Assembly: GCA_948146395.1 (NCBI GenBank) | Contig: OX411547.1 | Coordinates: 55,729,566 to 55,793,565 of the forward strand | From: Fragum whitleyi | Lineage: Eukaryota > Mollusca > Bivalvia > Cardiida > Cardiidae | DNA length: 64,000 bases | Direction of reading: 5' to 3' | Part shown: in pieces, positions 34,417 to 49,400 of the stretch | Layout of the letters: every line of letters starts with the position of its first letter | How positions within the stretch are numbered: the first letter of the stretch is position 1 | Notes under the pieces: generated by a model | The model's database searches: none | What the model was told of the DNA's origin: nothing | Seen by the model: the letters and a program-made list of their open reading frames with translations, nothing else | Made by a program: the position numbers and the translations under genes

Positions 34417-37400
34417 ATGGCCGTTGATCCCGAAAACGAAAAATTTTACCTTGAACGTATCCTTTTTTTGCAAGAGTTGACAGGTTTAATTTGAATTCAT
34501 CTCGGTTGACATTTTTCATTTGGCTACACAGTAATAATTTTTGAATAATTTAAAGAATTTAACAATAAGAACCTCGAAAGATCATTCGTTAGAGCGTCAG
34601 TCTTCTGACCCGAAAGTCAGGGGTTCGAGTCCTGAGGTGCGTTCGTTAGAGCAAGATGAAAATTCCATCTAAATAAGATTTTTAAGACGTCGTAATGAAC
34701 GATTTTCGATATTTAGAGTGAAAATATTCGACGTCGTCATGACTACTCGTCTTAAGCCAATGCAAAAGCATCTTCGTTTCCTCATTGAGATATCTTAAGA
34801 TTCTTATTGAGCGGCTTAAAAATCTCGCTCTACCTAACGCTTTATCTCAAAAATCTTAATAAGAATCTAAAGAATCTCGCCCTAACGAACGCACCTATGG
34901 TGACAGCGAGGTGTTTCCTTAGGCAAGAAACTTAATAGTTACTGCCACAGTCTACCCAGCTGTAAATGGGTAGCAGTGGATGAAAAAAAAGAAGAAAAAA
35001 AGGATTCCACTGTTTCTCGAATTTCTCACGCAAAATTGATAACATCTAGAATGGATTACCTGCCAGTAATACCCAAAAGGGGAGTTAGGCAGTATATATA
35101 GATGGATAGTTTTCCGCATTACCTGCCAAAACATTCATTGAACCAGTTCCGTTCCATGTTCACTTAGAAAGCTAAGCTTGTCCAAATTGCCTTGTATTTC
35201 ATGAAAACATTGGTATGGTTTGAGGGAAAAACTATTTTTCTTCAAAAAGTTTGAGAAAAAACAATGACGAATTTGTGTGGTGAATGACGCGGGGGGAGGG
35301 GGGAAGTAATCTACAGATTACAACTGCAAGGGAGAGCCTGAAATACTTTATATTGGAACACATCAAGTTTAGGGGACCCCTTAAAAATGTGCTGTAATGA
35401 ATGTGTGTCTAAGCAACACTGAAGTATGCTTTGCACACCTACATCACAAAACTAAAGGCATTATCAGTGCTCTCAATAAGTGGACATAATGTATGTCCAG
35501 AATTTCAGAATTTACGTCGAAAAAATCAGACCTTGATGTTTTGCCATTTTCAGCTAGATCTAATAAAGTATTTTAAGTTCACACATGCAAAAAATCAATA
35601 ATCAACTTGAGCATACATATCATAGCTTGTCAAAACAAGTCATGTGTAGCGCGCCAAGTAATAGAGTGTGGCTATAACAACCAGTCTTTGAATACTCAAT
35701 CTTGTCAGGTTACCGACGTGCCATTACTGCTTCTGTCATTATTTTTCTTTGTTGGATACAGATCTTTACGGTCCTTTGATTGGTCTTTTGAAACACATGA
35801 AATTCATATAAGGGGAATATTTGTTAGATCACATGTAATTCATACATCCCTGACCGATAAATTTAAAATATCGCTTTCTAAAAGTTTTAGAGTAGGTCTA
35901 CAGATAAATTATCTGAATTGAAAAAAGATGCTACCAGAAGACATTTCCGAAAGGTCAATTGACTGTCCTCATTTTTAAACAGCATCATCGGAGAACATGG
36001 TAAAATCCCAATGACGTATTTTAAGCTGTCTGCAACAATATGTCTGACGAGAGATTTGAAATGATGAAGTTTTCTTGTCTAAGAAGGAAACAAGTATTTA
36101 CAAAGGGTGGCGGAAAAGGAAGGTGTTTGGGGGTAAAAATTCCTTAAAAAAGATCCTGAAATTCCAACATGGAATTACAAAACATTATGCAGCATGCCTT
36201 TCCTATAAGGAGAAGTAACAGGACTTGAAAATTCAATTCGTCTGCTTGTCCTGCATGATTTTTTCCGACTTTGTCTATATAAGCAGGATGAGTGGATTTT
36301 GCAAAATTTCACTCATGAAATTAATGTACCACTATATTTTCTTATATAGCAGGACAAGTAAAAAGGTCAAGAATTTTAATGCCCCGAGTAATTAAATGAA
36401 AAAATAAACCAAAAATTGTAATTCTTTAGTCTTTTTTGCTTTATATTCTTAAATTTTAACAGTAAATTGAATCAAATGTAACACATACCATCAACTAACC
36501 TTCCTGGATCTATTTCAAAACTTTAACATATCCAGCTGCTATCCCACATAGTGCCGCAGTTTGGGATTGAACCCAGGGCCTCTAGATTGACAGTCTGACG
36601 CACTACCAATTTTGCAATGACAGTGGCTTATTACTAATGAAAGCACCTCAGCTGCATTATACATTTGATAAAAAAATGATAATATCTAATAATCTTTATA
36701 GTCGGGGTTTGTATGAGGTACAGGAAACAATTAAAATAAGCTATGTATAGCTTTTAACCGACTTTTACTTATTCCAAATGTTACCAATTTTGCGTGAGAA
36801 ATTCGAGAGGCAGTGGAATCCTTTTTTAGCTCGTCCAGGACGAAAGTCTCGGAAGAGCTATTGTCATACCCTCGGATGTCAGCGTCAGCGTCGGCTTCAG
36901 CGTCGATGTCGGCGTCCGCATTAGGTTAAAGTTTTTATTTCTCTCAATATTTATCCTAGAGGCTTTATTTTTTTTACAGAAACACTCATTAGGGCATAGG
37001 CTTTCATTTGAGACCAACATCCATGTCGAAATGACCTTTAGACTGTGACCTTGACCCTTTCAAAAAAACTTTAACCAAAAACTTTAACCAAAAACTTTAA
37101 CCAAAAAACTTTAACCTTGCTTATATTTTCTGTAAGCTTTAAACTAGAGACATCATTACTTCATATGCACACTCATTAGGTGATAGGCTTTCACCATAGA
37201 CAAAGGTCCTTGACAATTTGACCTTGACCTTGACCCTTTGTGGACTTAGAAAAACTTTAACCAAAAAACTTTAACCAAAAACTTTAACTTTGCATATATT
37301 TTTTTAATGCTCAAACCTAGGGACATCATAGCTTCATATATATACTCACCAGGTGAAAGGCTTTCACCAGAGACCAAGGTCCTTCACAATTTGACCTTGA

Positions 37401-40400
37401 CCTTTACAGTTTGTGGACTTAGAAAAACTTTAACTGAAAACTTTAACCAAAAACTTTAACCTTGCTTATTATTTTCTGAATGCTTTAACCTAGGGACATC
37501 ATTACTTCATATACATACTCATTAGGTGATAGGCTTTTGTGAGAGATCAAGGTCCTTGAAAATTTGACCTTGACCTTTTATGAACTTAGAAATACTTTAA
37601 CCGAAATTCTTTTACCAAAAACTTTAACCTTGCTTATATTTTCTGAATGCTTTAACCTAGGGACATCATTACTTCATATACATAGTCACCAGATGAAAGG
37701 CTTTCACCAGATACCAATGGCCTTGACAATTTGACCTTGACCTTTTATGGACTTGGAAAAACTTAAACTGAAAAACTTTAACCAAAAATTTAACCTTGCT
37801 TATATTTTCTAAATGCTTTACTCAGGGACATTATTACTTCATACACATACTCACTAGGTGATAGGCTTCTACAGAGACCAAGGTCCTTCACAATTTGACC
37901 TTGATCTTGACTTTTTGTGGACTTAGAAAAATTTTAAAGAAAAACTTCATGTTTGATACAAGAAATTCCATTGGTAACCTCATCTGCTTGTATGCTTTCA
38001 CTTTACCCTAACCTTATACATGCAATTAAAACATTTTTTTTTTATATTTCTTAATTACTACTCAAACAGATATATATATTAGATCATGGACTTTAACATT
38101 GAAAGAAACCACTTTGAACTTCGGTCTTCGGTCAAGCGCTGTTTGTGACAAGCAGCTGTTTGGGCGAGCTATGTTGTCCGCGGACAACTCTTGTTTTGTG
38201 TGTGTGGAAGGGTTTTCATCCACTGCTACCCATTTACAGCTGGGTTTGCTGAGGCAGTGACTATTCAGTTTCTTGTCGAAGGAAACACCTCGCTGTCACC
38301 AGGACTCAAACCCCTGACCTTCGGATCAGAAGAACGACGCTCTAACCACTGAGCTATTGAGGCAGTCAAACATACATCTACTGAAACTCAACTTACTAGC
38401 ATCACACAAACCATGCATTGTGGAATTTGAGACATCTTATCTTAAACAATTATCACTATTATACATTTTTTTTTGAAAAGGCATTTCCAAAGACTTTAAA
38501 TTCCTTAACCATAAACCAGGTGAACAAATTACTGTGGACTCGGATGATGAGTTTCAGTATGAGGAAGTTCCAGTGGATGAAGATTTTGTAGCACCAGGTA
38601 AACTTAATTGTTAGCTAGGCTGTTTTCACAGAAAATCCAAGGTATTTTCATCACCTGGGCGGTGTTTATGTTGCCGTTGTTGTTGGCATAGGCCTTGGCT
38701 TGAATATATTCAACCTTGGTATCTCTGTTGTTATTGAAGATATCTTTATGAACTAATGGCATCTATTTGTTCACCACCACAATAGCTATCCGGACTATCA
38801 AGGGGCCTGGGAGGTTACTCTGAATTTTTTTGGGGGAGAGTTATTGCCCCTTTTCTACTGAGATATTACTGATTACAATACATCTGTATATAATCGATGA
38901 GTCAAAATAGCCAATTTTACTTATAGATGTCAATGATTTCAGACAATTACACTGAAAAGTGGGTATGCATACTAATCCATCATATATCAAATATACAATA
39001 TATTTTTTTTTTTCCACAATATTTTCTCAAGTAAGTATAAAAAAGTTTTAAAAAATTGGTAAATTATTGAACAGATGCAATGATGATAGACCATTATAAG
39101 AAAAACATTGAAGTTGGATGTTCAAATGCACTTGTAAGGCATTTACAAATTTTCAGCATTGGAATTTCTAATAAATTTAAATCAAGGTCTTTTTTTAAAT
39201 GAGATTTAGCAATCACTCAAAAGTTCTTTGGCTTATTCTTGGCAAATATTGTGTGGTATAACATTAAGTTCTGGAAGACAGAATTCATTTTTGCAGAGTT
39301 ATGTTCAAAGACATTTGTGTATGGTTTAGAAAATGTTTTATTTTCATTGAAAAATTGCACAAAAATTTATTTTTCTGTTGAAGTTGTTTTCTTTTTTCAC
39401 CGCTTTCCGAAGATTCAGAAAGTAAGTATTTAAGCTCCTATAAGAATAATTTTTATCCTGGCTTTTTTATGACCCTGCACTGATAGACTAGTTGCATGAT
39501 TATATATTACTTAAGTGGTGTGACCGTGTCAGTCTGTCTGAAAAACGTAACTAAAGATTTTCACATAATTTCAACACTAATTGTATTGAGTTACAAAGCT
39601 CATATTTGGCATAAAGTTTCATATTATTTATTATCATCTTTCAAGGTCAAAATCTTTTGACAAGGTCTGTTATCATGGTCAAACTTCTAAAATATTGCTG
39701 TGTTACAATAATAATCAAAATATGAAATATATAGAACAAAGGAGTCCCAACTGGTATACAAGCAGTCCCCCCTTTATGATGAACTCTAATCTATTTAAGG
39801 TAGTAGTTATGTAATAGTTCCACAATGTTTTGGAAGTCATAAACTTTAACAGTGTTAATCAATGTTTCCTAATGATTTCATCAGGAAACCTTGATTAACA
39901 TTGTAAAAGATTATGAGTTTCAAAATTTTGGAGACTTATTAAAGGTCTAATATCTTAACTTGCAAAAATGTCACAAGTATTTAAATAATAATCTGCCTCG
40001 TATATATATAGACATAATCTAATTTTTGAGACAGGCATTCTTAGAGACAAAAGAATTTGAAATTATGCAAATGCCATATAAATAGTAGATAATCGTTTGT
40101 TTCAGTGTAAGATCGATTTATATTTCATTGCGTGAACAGCAAAAGCTATATTTTCACGAGTGGTAGAGCCACGAGTGAAAATATATTTTTTGTTGTTCAC
40201 AAAATGAAATATTAATCGATCTTACTCGAAAAACAAACGATTATTCTATTTCTTTAATGCAAAAATGAGACAAAATGTGAAATTTCTCGGACATATTTTC
40301 GTAAAGTGCGTCATTTTGCACGTGATTGCTATGCAACATTCATTGTGACGTCACTTATTTCGCCCCGCATAGATGACGTCAGATAGGGTGAAGTGCACAA

Positions 40401-43400
40401 AAGCAGGGTATAAAATTTTGATAATTTCACTGCTTTTGCGGTGAGATTATCAAGTGATAATCTACCGTTATTTCTCGATAAACCACCGATTAGCATTCAT
40501 GAAAATTGTCATAATATAACCTTTATATATCAGAGAATGAGTTCATCTTATTTAAGATTTGGAGGAGGACCTTGATCTAGCAGTCAGGACTATCAGGGAA
40601 GCCAAGGAAGATGACAGCGCCACTGTAAGTAATTAACAGATTGCTGATGTCAATCAAAAAATCAATCAACCAATCAAAACACTGATTCATAATGAGATAT
40701 GATCAACATCTTACTATTGAAGCCCTTTAGAACATAATATGAAAATATCTGCCATGAATCTAAATGAGAAGACTGTTGAACTCGGACATGGAAGGGCTAC
40801 TTCTGTCATTGCTACAGCTTGAAAAATAATCACTAAATTCGCTCATGATTGTCTTAATGCCTAAAATATTCAAAATCTCTCAATAAGATATTTATATTTA
40901 ACCTGAATTCAGCAGGACAAGGGTTGATATTTCAATCTCTTTATTCATGTAGGCCAGGAAAGATTCCACTTTTAAAGCCCAAGTAACGAAGCACCCGGAA
41001 GTTGTTGATGATTTTGTTCGCAATTTTCTTGTCCGGATGCGGATGGAGAGGACCCTTGACTGTTTTCAAACAGAATGGTAAGCTGGCAGATTTTATAATT
41101 TTCCATCATGGTAAAAGGAGCCATCTAGACTACAGAGATTTTGTAGGTTGATGAGATCAAAACTTTTGCTCTCTGATGAATTACATATCTGGAAAAGATA
41201 GTATTCCTTGGAATCCTTTGATTTTGATTGACCTGTACAAGAACTGTTGAGTTCAAATTTTTTGCTTGACTGTTTTTGGATAAACCCCGAAGTATCACAG
41301 CTTTTTTTGCTAAAGCCTTAGCATTGCATCATTTTTGTCGTCATGCGAAAACTTTGACATAATGTGATATCTCTGGTTTTACTGAAGGCATTCGCTAAAG
41401 GCATTTGCTTGACATTTGGCACACATGTTCACCATCAAAAGAGCATTCTTTACTCTGGACCATTTGGAAACTCTAATAAATAGTTATTTTCTTAAAGAGA
41501 TTTGTTCCAATGAAGGTCAACCTAAGGTCACATTTCAAAAATCCTTAAATAGAAAGGAATAAGAATCAATTTAGATACAGAAAAACAGCCTAGTGCAAAA
41601 GGTTTCAATCCTAGTCAGTCTGCGCAATCTGACTTGGGTCAACACTCTATAAACTACCCAGATGTGCATTATATGCCTGACAGGTCACTAATATCTATAA
41701 TAAAATTACCAAACAGACTAACGTTGCAAGACAGGTTGTATTTGATGAAATCTTTTTATTTTAGACATTTATAATGAAATAGTATTTTCACTTTACTGTG
41801 GGCATGTTTAGGCTGCTCAATTTTAGGTATTACACACAAATGTGCAATGTAAGAAATTAGCCTCTGTGTGGTGATATTTCCAACTATTTCAAAATTGATC
41901 AGTGTGAAGCACATTGAGCAGCCTAGTCTGCCCCACTGTACGATAAGATTCACTGAGTATCCAAAGAAATCTTGATTGATAATCTAAAAGTGCAAAGTGA
42001 AGGCTTTGGTCAGACTGTGCTAATGCATAGGCTGGCCAAGTCTTCGCTTGGCACAGATGTGAACTTCAAGAAATGTTGCACACAGGCTCAACCTTTACTA
42101 ACAGGCCCAAATATCAAACCCAGACTCAAATTAACCTCACAGATAGGCTTAATATAGCACACAGGCACAATGCCACAAACAGACTCAAATGTCACACACA
42201 ACCTCAAATGTCAAAAAACAGGCTCAAATGTCAAAAAACAGGCTCAAATGTCGCAAACAGGCCAAAAGGGCACAAACAGTCTCAAATGCCACACACAGAC
42301 TCAAATGCAACACACAGACTCAAATGAGTCAGCTAGCACACATCCTCAAAAGTCGCAAGCAGGCTCAAATGTCCCACAAAGCTGAATTTGTTGTAGGTAC
42401 GAGTTGCAACAGCGAGGTTTTCTTCAAGAGGAGGATGTTGGTTTGGTTCCCGATGTCTACACTAGGAACCAGAACCTTGACAGTGAAATCAAGTTTTTGA
42501 AGGCGGAGGTTGAGAAATATAGAGAGGCAGCTTTGTGAGTCTTATGTATTTGAGAAGTATTTGGTGAAATTGTCACAAAATCTTTCAACATGTTTGTGAA
42601 GTATTTGGTAATTTTGTCAAAAAACATTACAGAGGTTTCATCTTTAATGTACCTCTGATAGTAATATTTTTATTTAGCTTATAACCTGGCGTAAGTCGCG
42701 GGAGTGAAATAACCCTGTTGAATATTTTTGATATTACACGGGTGTTATTACACTAGTGGAATAACTATGCAAATGAGCACAGAGGGAATAGCAACGCTAT
42801 TTCGTAACCTCTAAAAATGACATCATAATGTACATATTGTGACGTCAGTTTTAAACGGCGTTATAAGTTTCGCGGAAAATTGAAATCTTGAATTTAATTT
42901 AAAAGAATTTAACAATTTTTTCGCAAAAATTCAGGTCATATTATAAATAGAATATAAAATTTGTGCTCATAAAATACAGAATTTAGTAAACTTGTCATCT
43001 AAAACAGATAAAAACTCGGCGTAGCCTTGTTTTTATCTGTTTATAGATGACTCGTTTAATAAATCCTGCATTCAATGACCACTCATTCAATATCCTCTAT
43101 TTAATAGCAATTCACTTTATGCTCTCATTTAATGTTTAAATAGATTTGTTCCTCATAATATAAACCTCTAGTTAATTTCAACGATTTTTGTTCAAGCTGT
43201 TTTGCCCTATTTAAGAGTCAACAAAATTAAATAGCTGGCTGAAGCCCATAAAAATCAACTCTGTCCCAACTTTGTATAAGTGATTAGGGTATAATCAGAG
43301 AATCTACTGCAGTTTTGTAAGAATTATGAGTTTGTATAAAGTTTGTGTGTCTTTACCAGGAAAGCCAAAGATACATATGTTAAGCTGAGAAAGGAGAGAG

Positions 43401-46400
43401 ACTATCATCGTATGCATCATAAGAGGGTAGTTCAGGAGAAGAATAAATTAATCAATGATGTGAAAAGGTATAAATAAAACTTGATAGAAATCTGCCCTGT
43501 GTTCAGGATGACAAAAAGGTGAAAACTGTTTTCAAAAATACCCAGCTTTGTATGCAAGTGCAAATGCAAAGCAGGGTATAATTTGCAAACAGTTTAAATC
43601 GTTTTGTCATACTGAACTTAGGGATGTTTTGCAGTGCAATTCAAAATGAAATCTGTTTCTCTTTAATAGAAAATATTATTGGAAAAGTGACAAGCAATTT
43701 CTTCTTTTTCTGCAATAGTTTCTTTATCATAGCACAACTCAGGGATGCAAGCCTGAGGGCTGTAAGGGAAAGGGTAAAAAATAAAGCTTTTAATTTATGT
43801 TTACAGATTTTACATTCATCAAATTAACATTTTATTACAGTTATCAGAAATTAAACTAAAGCTAAAAGCTCCATTAAGGACATGTGTCAGTCAATATTTT
43901 GTTTTGATTACTGTAAAGCAGTTGATTTTTGTGTCAGTTAATTTTTGTTCCATAGAGGCTGACTTATGCTATTCACATTATAAACTTGAAATTAAATATA
44001 AGTCTTAGTTTCATTTATTCAGACAATCCAGATTATAAGCAAAAATTAAACCCTACCTAATAAGACTCAATTTGAAGTGTGACCCGTCACACTAAAAGGG
44101 ACCAACTGGGAACTCTTTAAATTAAATGACTGGAAAGGGGATTGGATCCAGCATAGGTCAACCAGAAGTTGTATTGCGGAGATTTTTACATATGAAAGGT
44201 AGCGTGATCATTCTAGATTCAGAAAACGTGTTTTATGTGAAAAGTTTTGATCCTGGTCAGACTGGCAGATTGTGCAGTCTGACCTGGGTCGAAACTTTAC
44301 ACACTTCCCAGATGGACCCTTTTTGTGTAATTGGTCTCAAAGCATTAAAAGACTTGCTGATTAATACAAATCTTGAATACGCCGATAATAGGTTAAAGCG
44401 TCATTATGCCCAGTATGAACCTACCCTTCAACAACTGAAGAAGAAATATGAGGTAGCCATGAAGGAGAAAATGTTGTCTAAATTAGAAAGAGACCGGGCT
44501 ATGGGACAGGTGACCGGTCTACAGAGTACCCTCAGGAGTATGGAGTCATTTAAAGGAGGCTCTGCACATGCTAGACAAGGTGTGTTTAATATAAAAGAAA
44601 TTTTGTATTTGTATTTTCAAAATTAGAAAAGCACAATCCAATGGGACAAGTGACTGGTCTAATCCCCCGAAATTAATTTAAAGATAGATATGCCCATTCT
44701 TGAAAAGAACCTTGTCACTAAGTGAGCTTGGGATAAAAGAAAAATATGTTTTTGATAAATAAGAGAAACGCTATCCTAGCCCTTGTCACAGTGTCCTTAT
44801 GGATATGCAGTCTTTTAAGGTAGAAACTGCGTAATGAACAATTTTGATTTTAGAATTCATCTTAAAACATGGAGACTCTTTGGGATTGCTGAATATCAAT
44901 TTTCAAGGCTAGAAAATTTTATGTAAATTTATTATGTAATTAATTCCATAAGCAATTTCATGATTTTTGAAATGTTAAGAAGTAACCCAAGATATATAAA
45001 TGTTGTTAATACAATTAAAACTAATATTCGCAGACCAGAATGCTTTGTCCGCTACACGACTAGGTCGAGGTGGGGTACCGCTGGATGAGGAAGGTAGAGG
45101 TCCCACACAGAGGGGGCTACAATTGGAAAGAGAGTCTATGGATGTACAAGACCTACCTAAAGACTTTAAGAGACACCCCAAGGTCAGTGTGCTTCAACTG
45201 TATTCGTTGATATACCGGTACACTAAAACTAGCAAATTTTTGAAAAATTTGATAAGACATTTTGCCTGTAGTAAAATTTCAAAATTTTATATTATTTGAT
45301 ATCATATTTGATACGGCTGAAGCAATTTGTGAAAAAAGGTAAAAAAAGTTGAATTGCAATTTTTTCCATGTTTGTAATAATTGCATTTCAGGCTACCGGT
45401 ATATTAGAACAGATTTTATGAAATAAAAATGTTACCCTATACTAGTTATGTTGTATTGTGCTCTGTGGAATACAACTTTGATATAAGTTATGTTTAGAAA
45501 AATTCATGATGGTATGAAATAAATTGTTTCAAACTTTAATGAGAAAATTTGAATGTGGAGCTATTTTGTGTTCATGCTTAGTAGTTCCAATATAGGCAAG
45601 CTGTTGCACTTGCTTTACTTTTGATGCCACTATTGAAAAATGAAGACATATTATTTTACCATCATCTGTTTGTTGTTTCTTTCTGCCTGATAAACTTAAC
45701 TAAAATACTTATTATTTCCAATCATATCAAATCTATTCAAAATGTTTTGCTTGATGATGGTTTTCATCGATGCATATCTGCTGATTTCTAGGTTAAGGTT
45801 GCACGAAACTGGGACTCACTAATATTTTTTTAGAAGAATATCCTGCGGGATCAGTGCAACACTATTGTAAGTGCCTATAATTATATAGGCACTTACAATA
45901 GTGTTGCACTGTCCCATCAAAATATCCTCAAGAATCCAAAATTTTTTTTTTATAGGACTCTGATTTCCCGGCTGACAGGGGAGTTAATCCTAACATTGGC
46001 TCAGCTAAAGCTCCCTCAGGCCATCTGGCCAGATCTGGCGGGTTTAGGCTCTCCAATACATTCCAGGCTCATTCTCACCCTGTTAGTGGGTAAGTACATA
46101 CAAGCGACCTGTTTTAATGAACATCTTACCATCAGTTTTTGCGTAACTCAAAAATTAAAGTTGCTTCTACGTAAGTACATGTAACTAAAGATGGAAATTC
46201 TGCTATGCATCATCTCATTTGAATCGTCTTCTAAAGGTGATTTCAATAAGATATTGCAAGGCAGAATCTAACAATGAGTGAAAACACTAGGTACAATTTG
46301 TGATTTTGACTTACGATTAATTCTTTTATAAGGAGTTAAGTAAAATAGGCCCAAGGAGCCCCTACTAAAAATCTGTAAAAACCTTTATATTGGATGAAAA

Positions 46401-49400
46401 ATGGTTAAATCTCTCTTGTACCTGATCAAGCTTTGAAAATCTGTACCTTGGTGAATAAAAATTATCAAAATGATTATCCTAACTGTTTTAATAATTTTAA
46501 GCACAAAAGATACTAATGATCCCATCATGTATATAGCCTAAAGACTAATGCAAAATGAAACTTTTTGAAGATTTTGTCCTCATTCGTTAATGTTTTCTCT
46601 CTGTCTTATACTGAAGAAATATAATTATTATTTGTTTAACATATGTACAAGGTTGCTTATATAATTCTTCATATTGTGAACAACAAAATTTTGGTCTACA
46701 AAACTTGCTTTAAAGTAAACCTCATTTGAAGGCATTAACATGTTTTGATTCCATTACTCTTAAGAATTTTTCATGGATAATTATGAAATATTTGGGTGTC
46801 AGAAATGTAAAAACAAATTATGGTATTCAAGAATTGTGGTATAAAACCAAAAACCTGAGCAAACTGTATGAAAACGCGAAGGGGATTTAACTGTATGAAT
46901 ATGCGAAGCAGATTTATACATGAGTGTTATTAGGTTTCTTGTTTCATACCGTCATGAAATCAGCAAATGCTCTTTTCATATTTTATAATTTAATATCATA
47001 CAGCAATAATGTAAAAATTTCTTGTGGGATATTTATTTTGGAAGCTTACAAAATAGCTGCATACTAAAATTGGTTTCATTGAGAAATAAAACTAATTTTT
47101 CAACAAATGAGACAGCACAAAAATTGATAGAATCAAGATTCAAATGAAATTGATTCTTTTTTTGTTTAAAGAATGGCACTACATCCAAGAAAAGAGATTT
47201 TGGCCACAAGTAGTGATGACAATACCTGGAAGATGTGGTCGGTACCCAGCGGAGATATAATAATGACAGGAGAGGGGCATACAGACTGGGTATCAGAATG
47301 TGACTTCCATCCTTCGTAAGTTTTATCATGTACAGGATGTAGGCCCAAAATATAGCTGAATCTTTATAATCGCAACTCAATTTTGTCATCTCTTTGATTG
47401 CAATTTACCAGCTGTTGCTAGTTAAAGGAGTTTGTTCTTCAAATTTGATGTTTATGTAGTGGAACCGCAATATTTTCGTAACATCTCGGAACTCATGATC
47501 TTTAACAATGTTGACCAAGGTTTCCTAATGAAAATCTTAAGGAAACCTTGGTTAACATTGTTAAAGTTCATTACTTTCGAAACATTGCAAAACTATAACG
47601 GGTTGACTACCTTTATGCACACAAATGGTTGCAATCAAGCAGTGAGTTGCCATCACTAGGGTTCCATTCAAGAGTATTTCACTGCATTGATATTGCTTTC
47701 ATATTACATATCCATTTCTGCAGTACTTACCTATTATAGAAACTAAAACAAAATTACTTACAATATTTTATTTTGGGAAGAATCAAGGATATAACATGCT
47801 CTCTAGATTGAACAAAAAAAAATGCAGTCATGTTTTATAAAAGTAATTTAACATGTTTTTTTTACCCATATGAATCAAGGCATCAACTCATTTATGCAAT
47901 ACTTAAGCTTTATTTCCCTATTCCTTCAAAAACTGTACTGCTGCCTTCATAGTATTGTTGGTTTTGCGTCTGACTGTCAATCTAGAGATTCCCAACAGCC
48001 ACACTCCTACTTTCTGACTTTTTGTTACCCATCAATGGGTTGATAATCATAGACCCATGTGGGATAGCAGTTGGAGGCTAGAAAAGGATGTCATGGTAGT
48101 AATGCTGAGAGAAATACCAGGGTCCATTGTTAGGTGCATCAGCCACTGAAATATCAGTGAAAGATTGTCGAAATAGGTGTACGAGGGTTGTCCCAGGAAT
48201 TCGTGAACTTTTGCGATAATTTTTATATCAATCGTCCGATGAAACTGAAATTTACAAACTATTCCGATTGATCATTTATCTTTATTCTGGTGTAATAACA
48301 GAGGGCTTTTTTCAATTCTCGCGGAGATATGAATTAATACGTTACACTAGTAAATGGGTGTCAGCGCACACTATCATTTTATAATACACGTAACGTCATT
48401 TCAAAACTGATTGACTTCTTCTCAAAGTAGCTTCCTTACAGGCCCATATGGACCTGTTACGAAGAACTTCATGTAAAAAACAATGTTCAATATCCTCGCA
48501 TTACACTACCACAACCTTATTTTATCAAGATAGATCAAAGAAATCTTGGAATTCATGGGTACCATTTCCAAATCTCTGTTGATGCCGAAAATACAGGCAT
48601 ATTCCTCCAAAGCTGGATTTACTGGCGCGTCTCTTGATCAAGTCATATCAAACTGTACACTTCTGATTTTCATACTCTTTGCTTCTGTTTATCCCATAAG
48701 GTGTTCTGATTGGCGTCGATCGAAAACGTTTTTGTTCCCCAACGAACGCTCCTCGCATTGGTTCTTCCTAACTCGACTTTTTCCCCTACTGTCCTTAAGT
48801 CAGTTCCAATTTAATATTGCTTTTATCTGTGATAAATGAGCGTAGACCACAAGAGGTTATGGTCATTTCTCATTACGAATTCTCTTATGGTCTATATGGG
48901 TCTTATTTCGCGATCCACACCTAATAATGAACTATTTTGTGCGCCAAGCGTTCAGTTAACGTCGCCATTTTAAGGCCGTTTGAATCGGATATAACAAAAC
49001 TTCATAACTACACACTGCGTTATGTCATTTGTATTAAAATTTACACGTGTGATCTAAAAAGTTAACTGCTTTCAACAATGTTAGTTTTATACCAAACTCT
49101 TCGTGAATATTGAAATAAATGAAGTTCAAACATCTATGGTATAAAATTTGTAAGTTACAAATTTGGAGTGCGCCGACAACCCCTTCTGAGCCTGTCTTTT
49201 ATAGCTGTATTTCTGAAAGGGAACATTTTAAAACAGTAGAACCTTTATCAATTTGTTGCAAATAAACTTGTGTTATCAACTCAAGAGTTTTATTTAAATC
49301 AGACGTTGGGTTTTTGAATCATTGAAAAAGTTCACGAATTTCTGGGACAACCCTCGTAAAACTCCATTTAAACAAACAAACAAATCAAAAACTGAACCAA

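Noticed and set aside
34585..34640. Possible tRNA gene (also 38290-38365, minus strand)
   Set aside because: A and B boxes are present, but the acceptor stem and anticodon arm do not fold; the same head joined to the same body in two copies marks a SINE.
42073..42500. Overlapping frames rich in QTQMSHTD-like words
   Set aside because: Produced by the 19-20 bp minisatellite before exon 5.
44126..44391. Open frame extending SPAG16 exon 7 upstream
   Set aside because: The added part is a family W MITE. The conserved protein match begins at 44392 after AG, in the right phase.
48546..48839. 97-codon frame inside the mariner-like element
   Set aside because: No resemblance to a transposase that I can recognise, and the element's likely coding strand is the other one.
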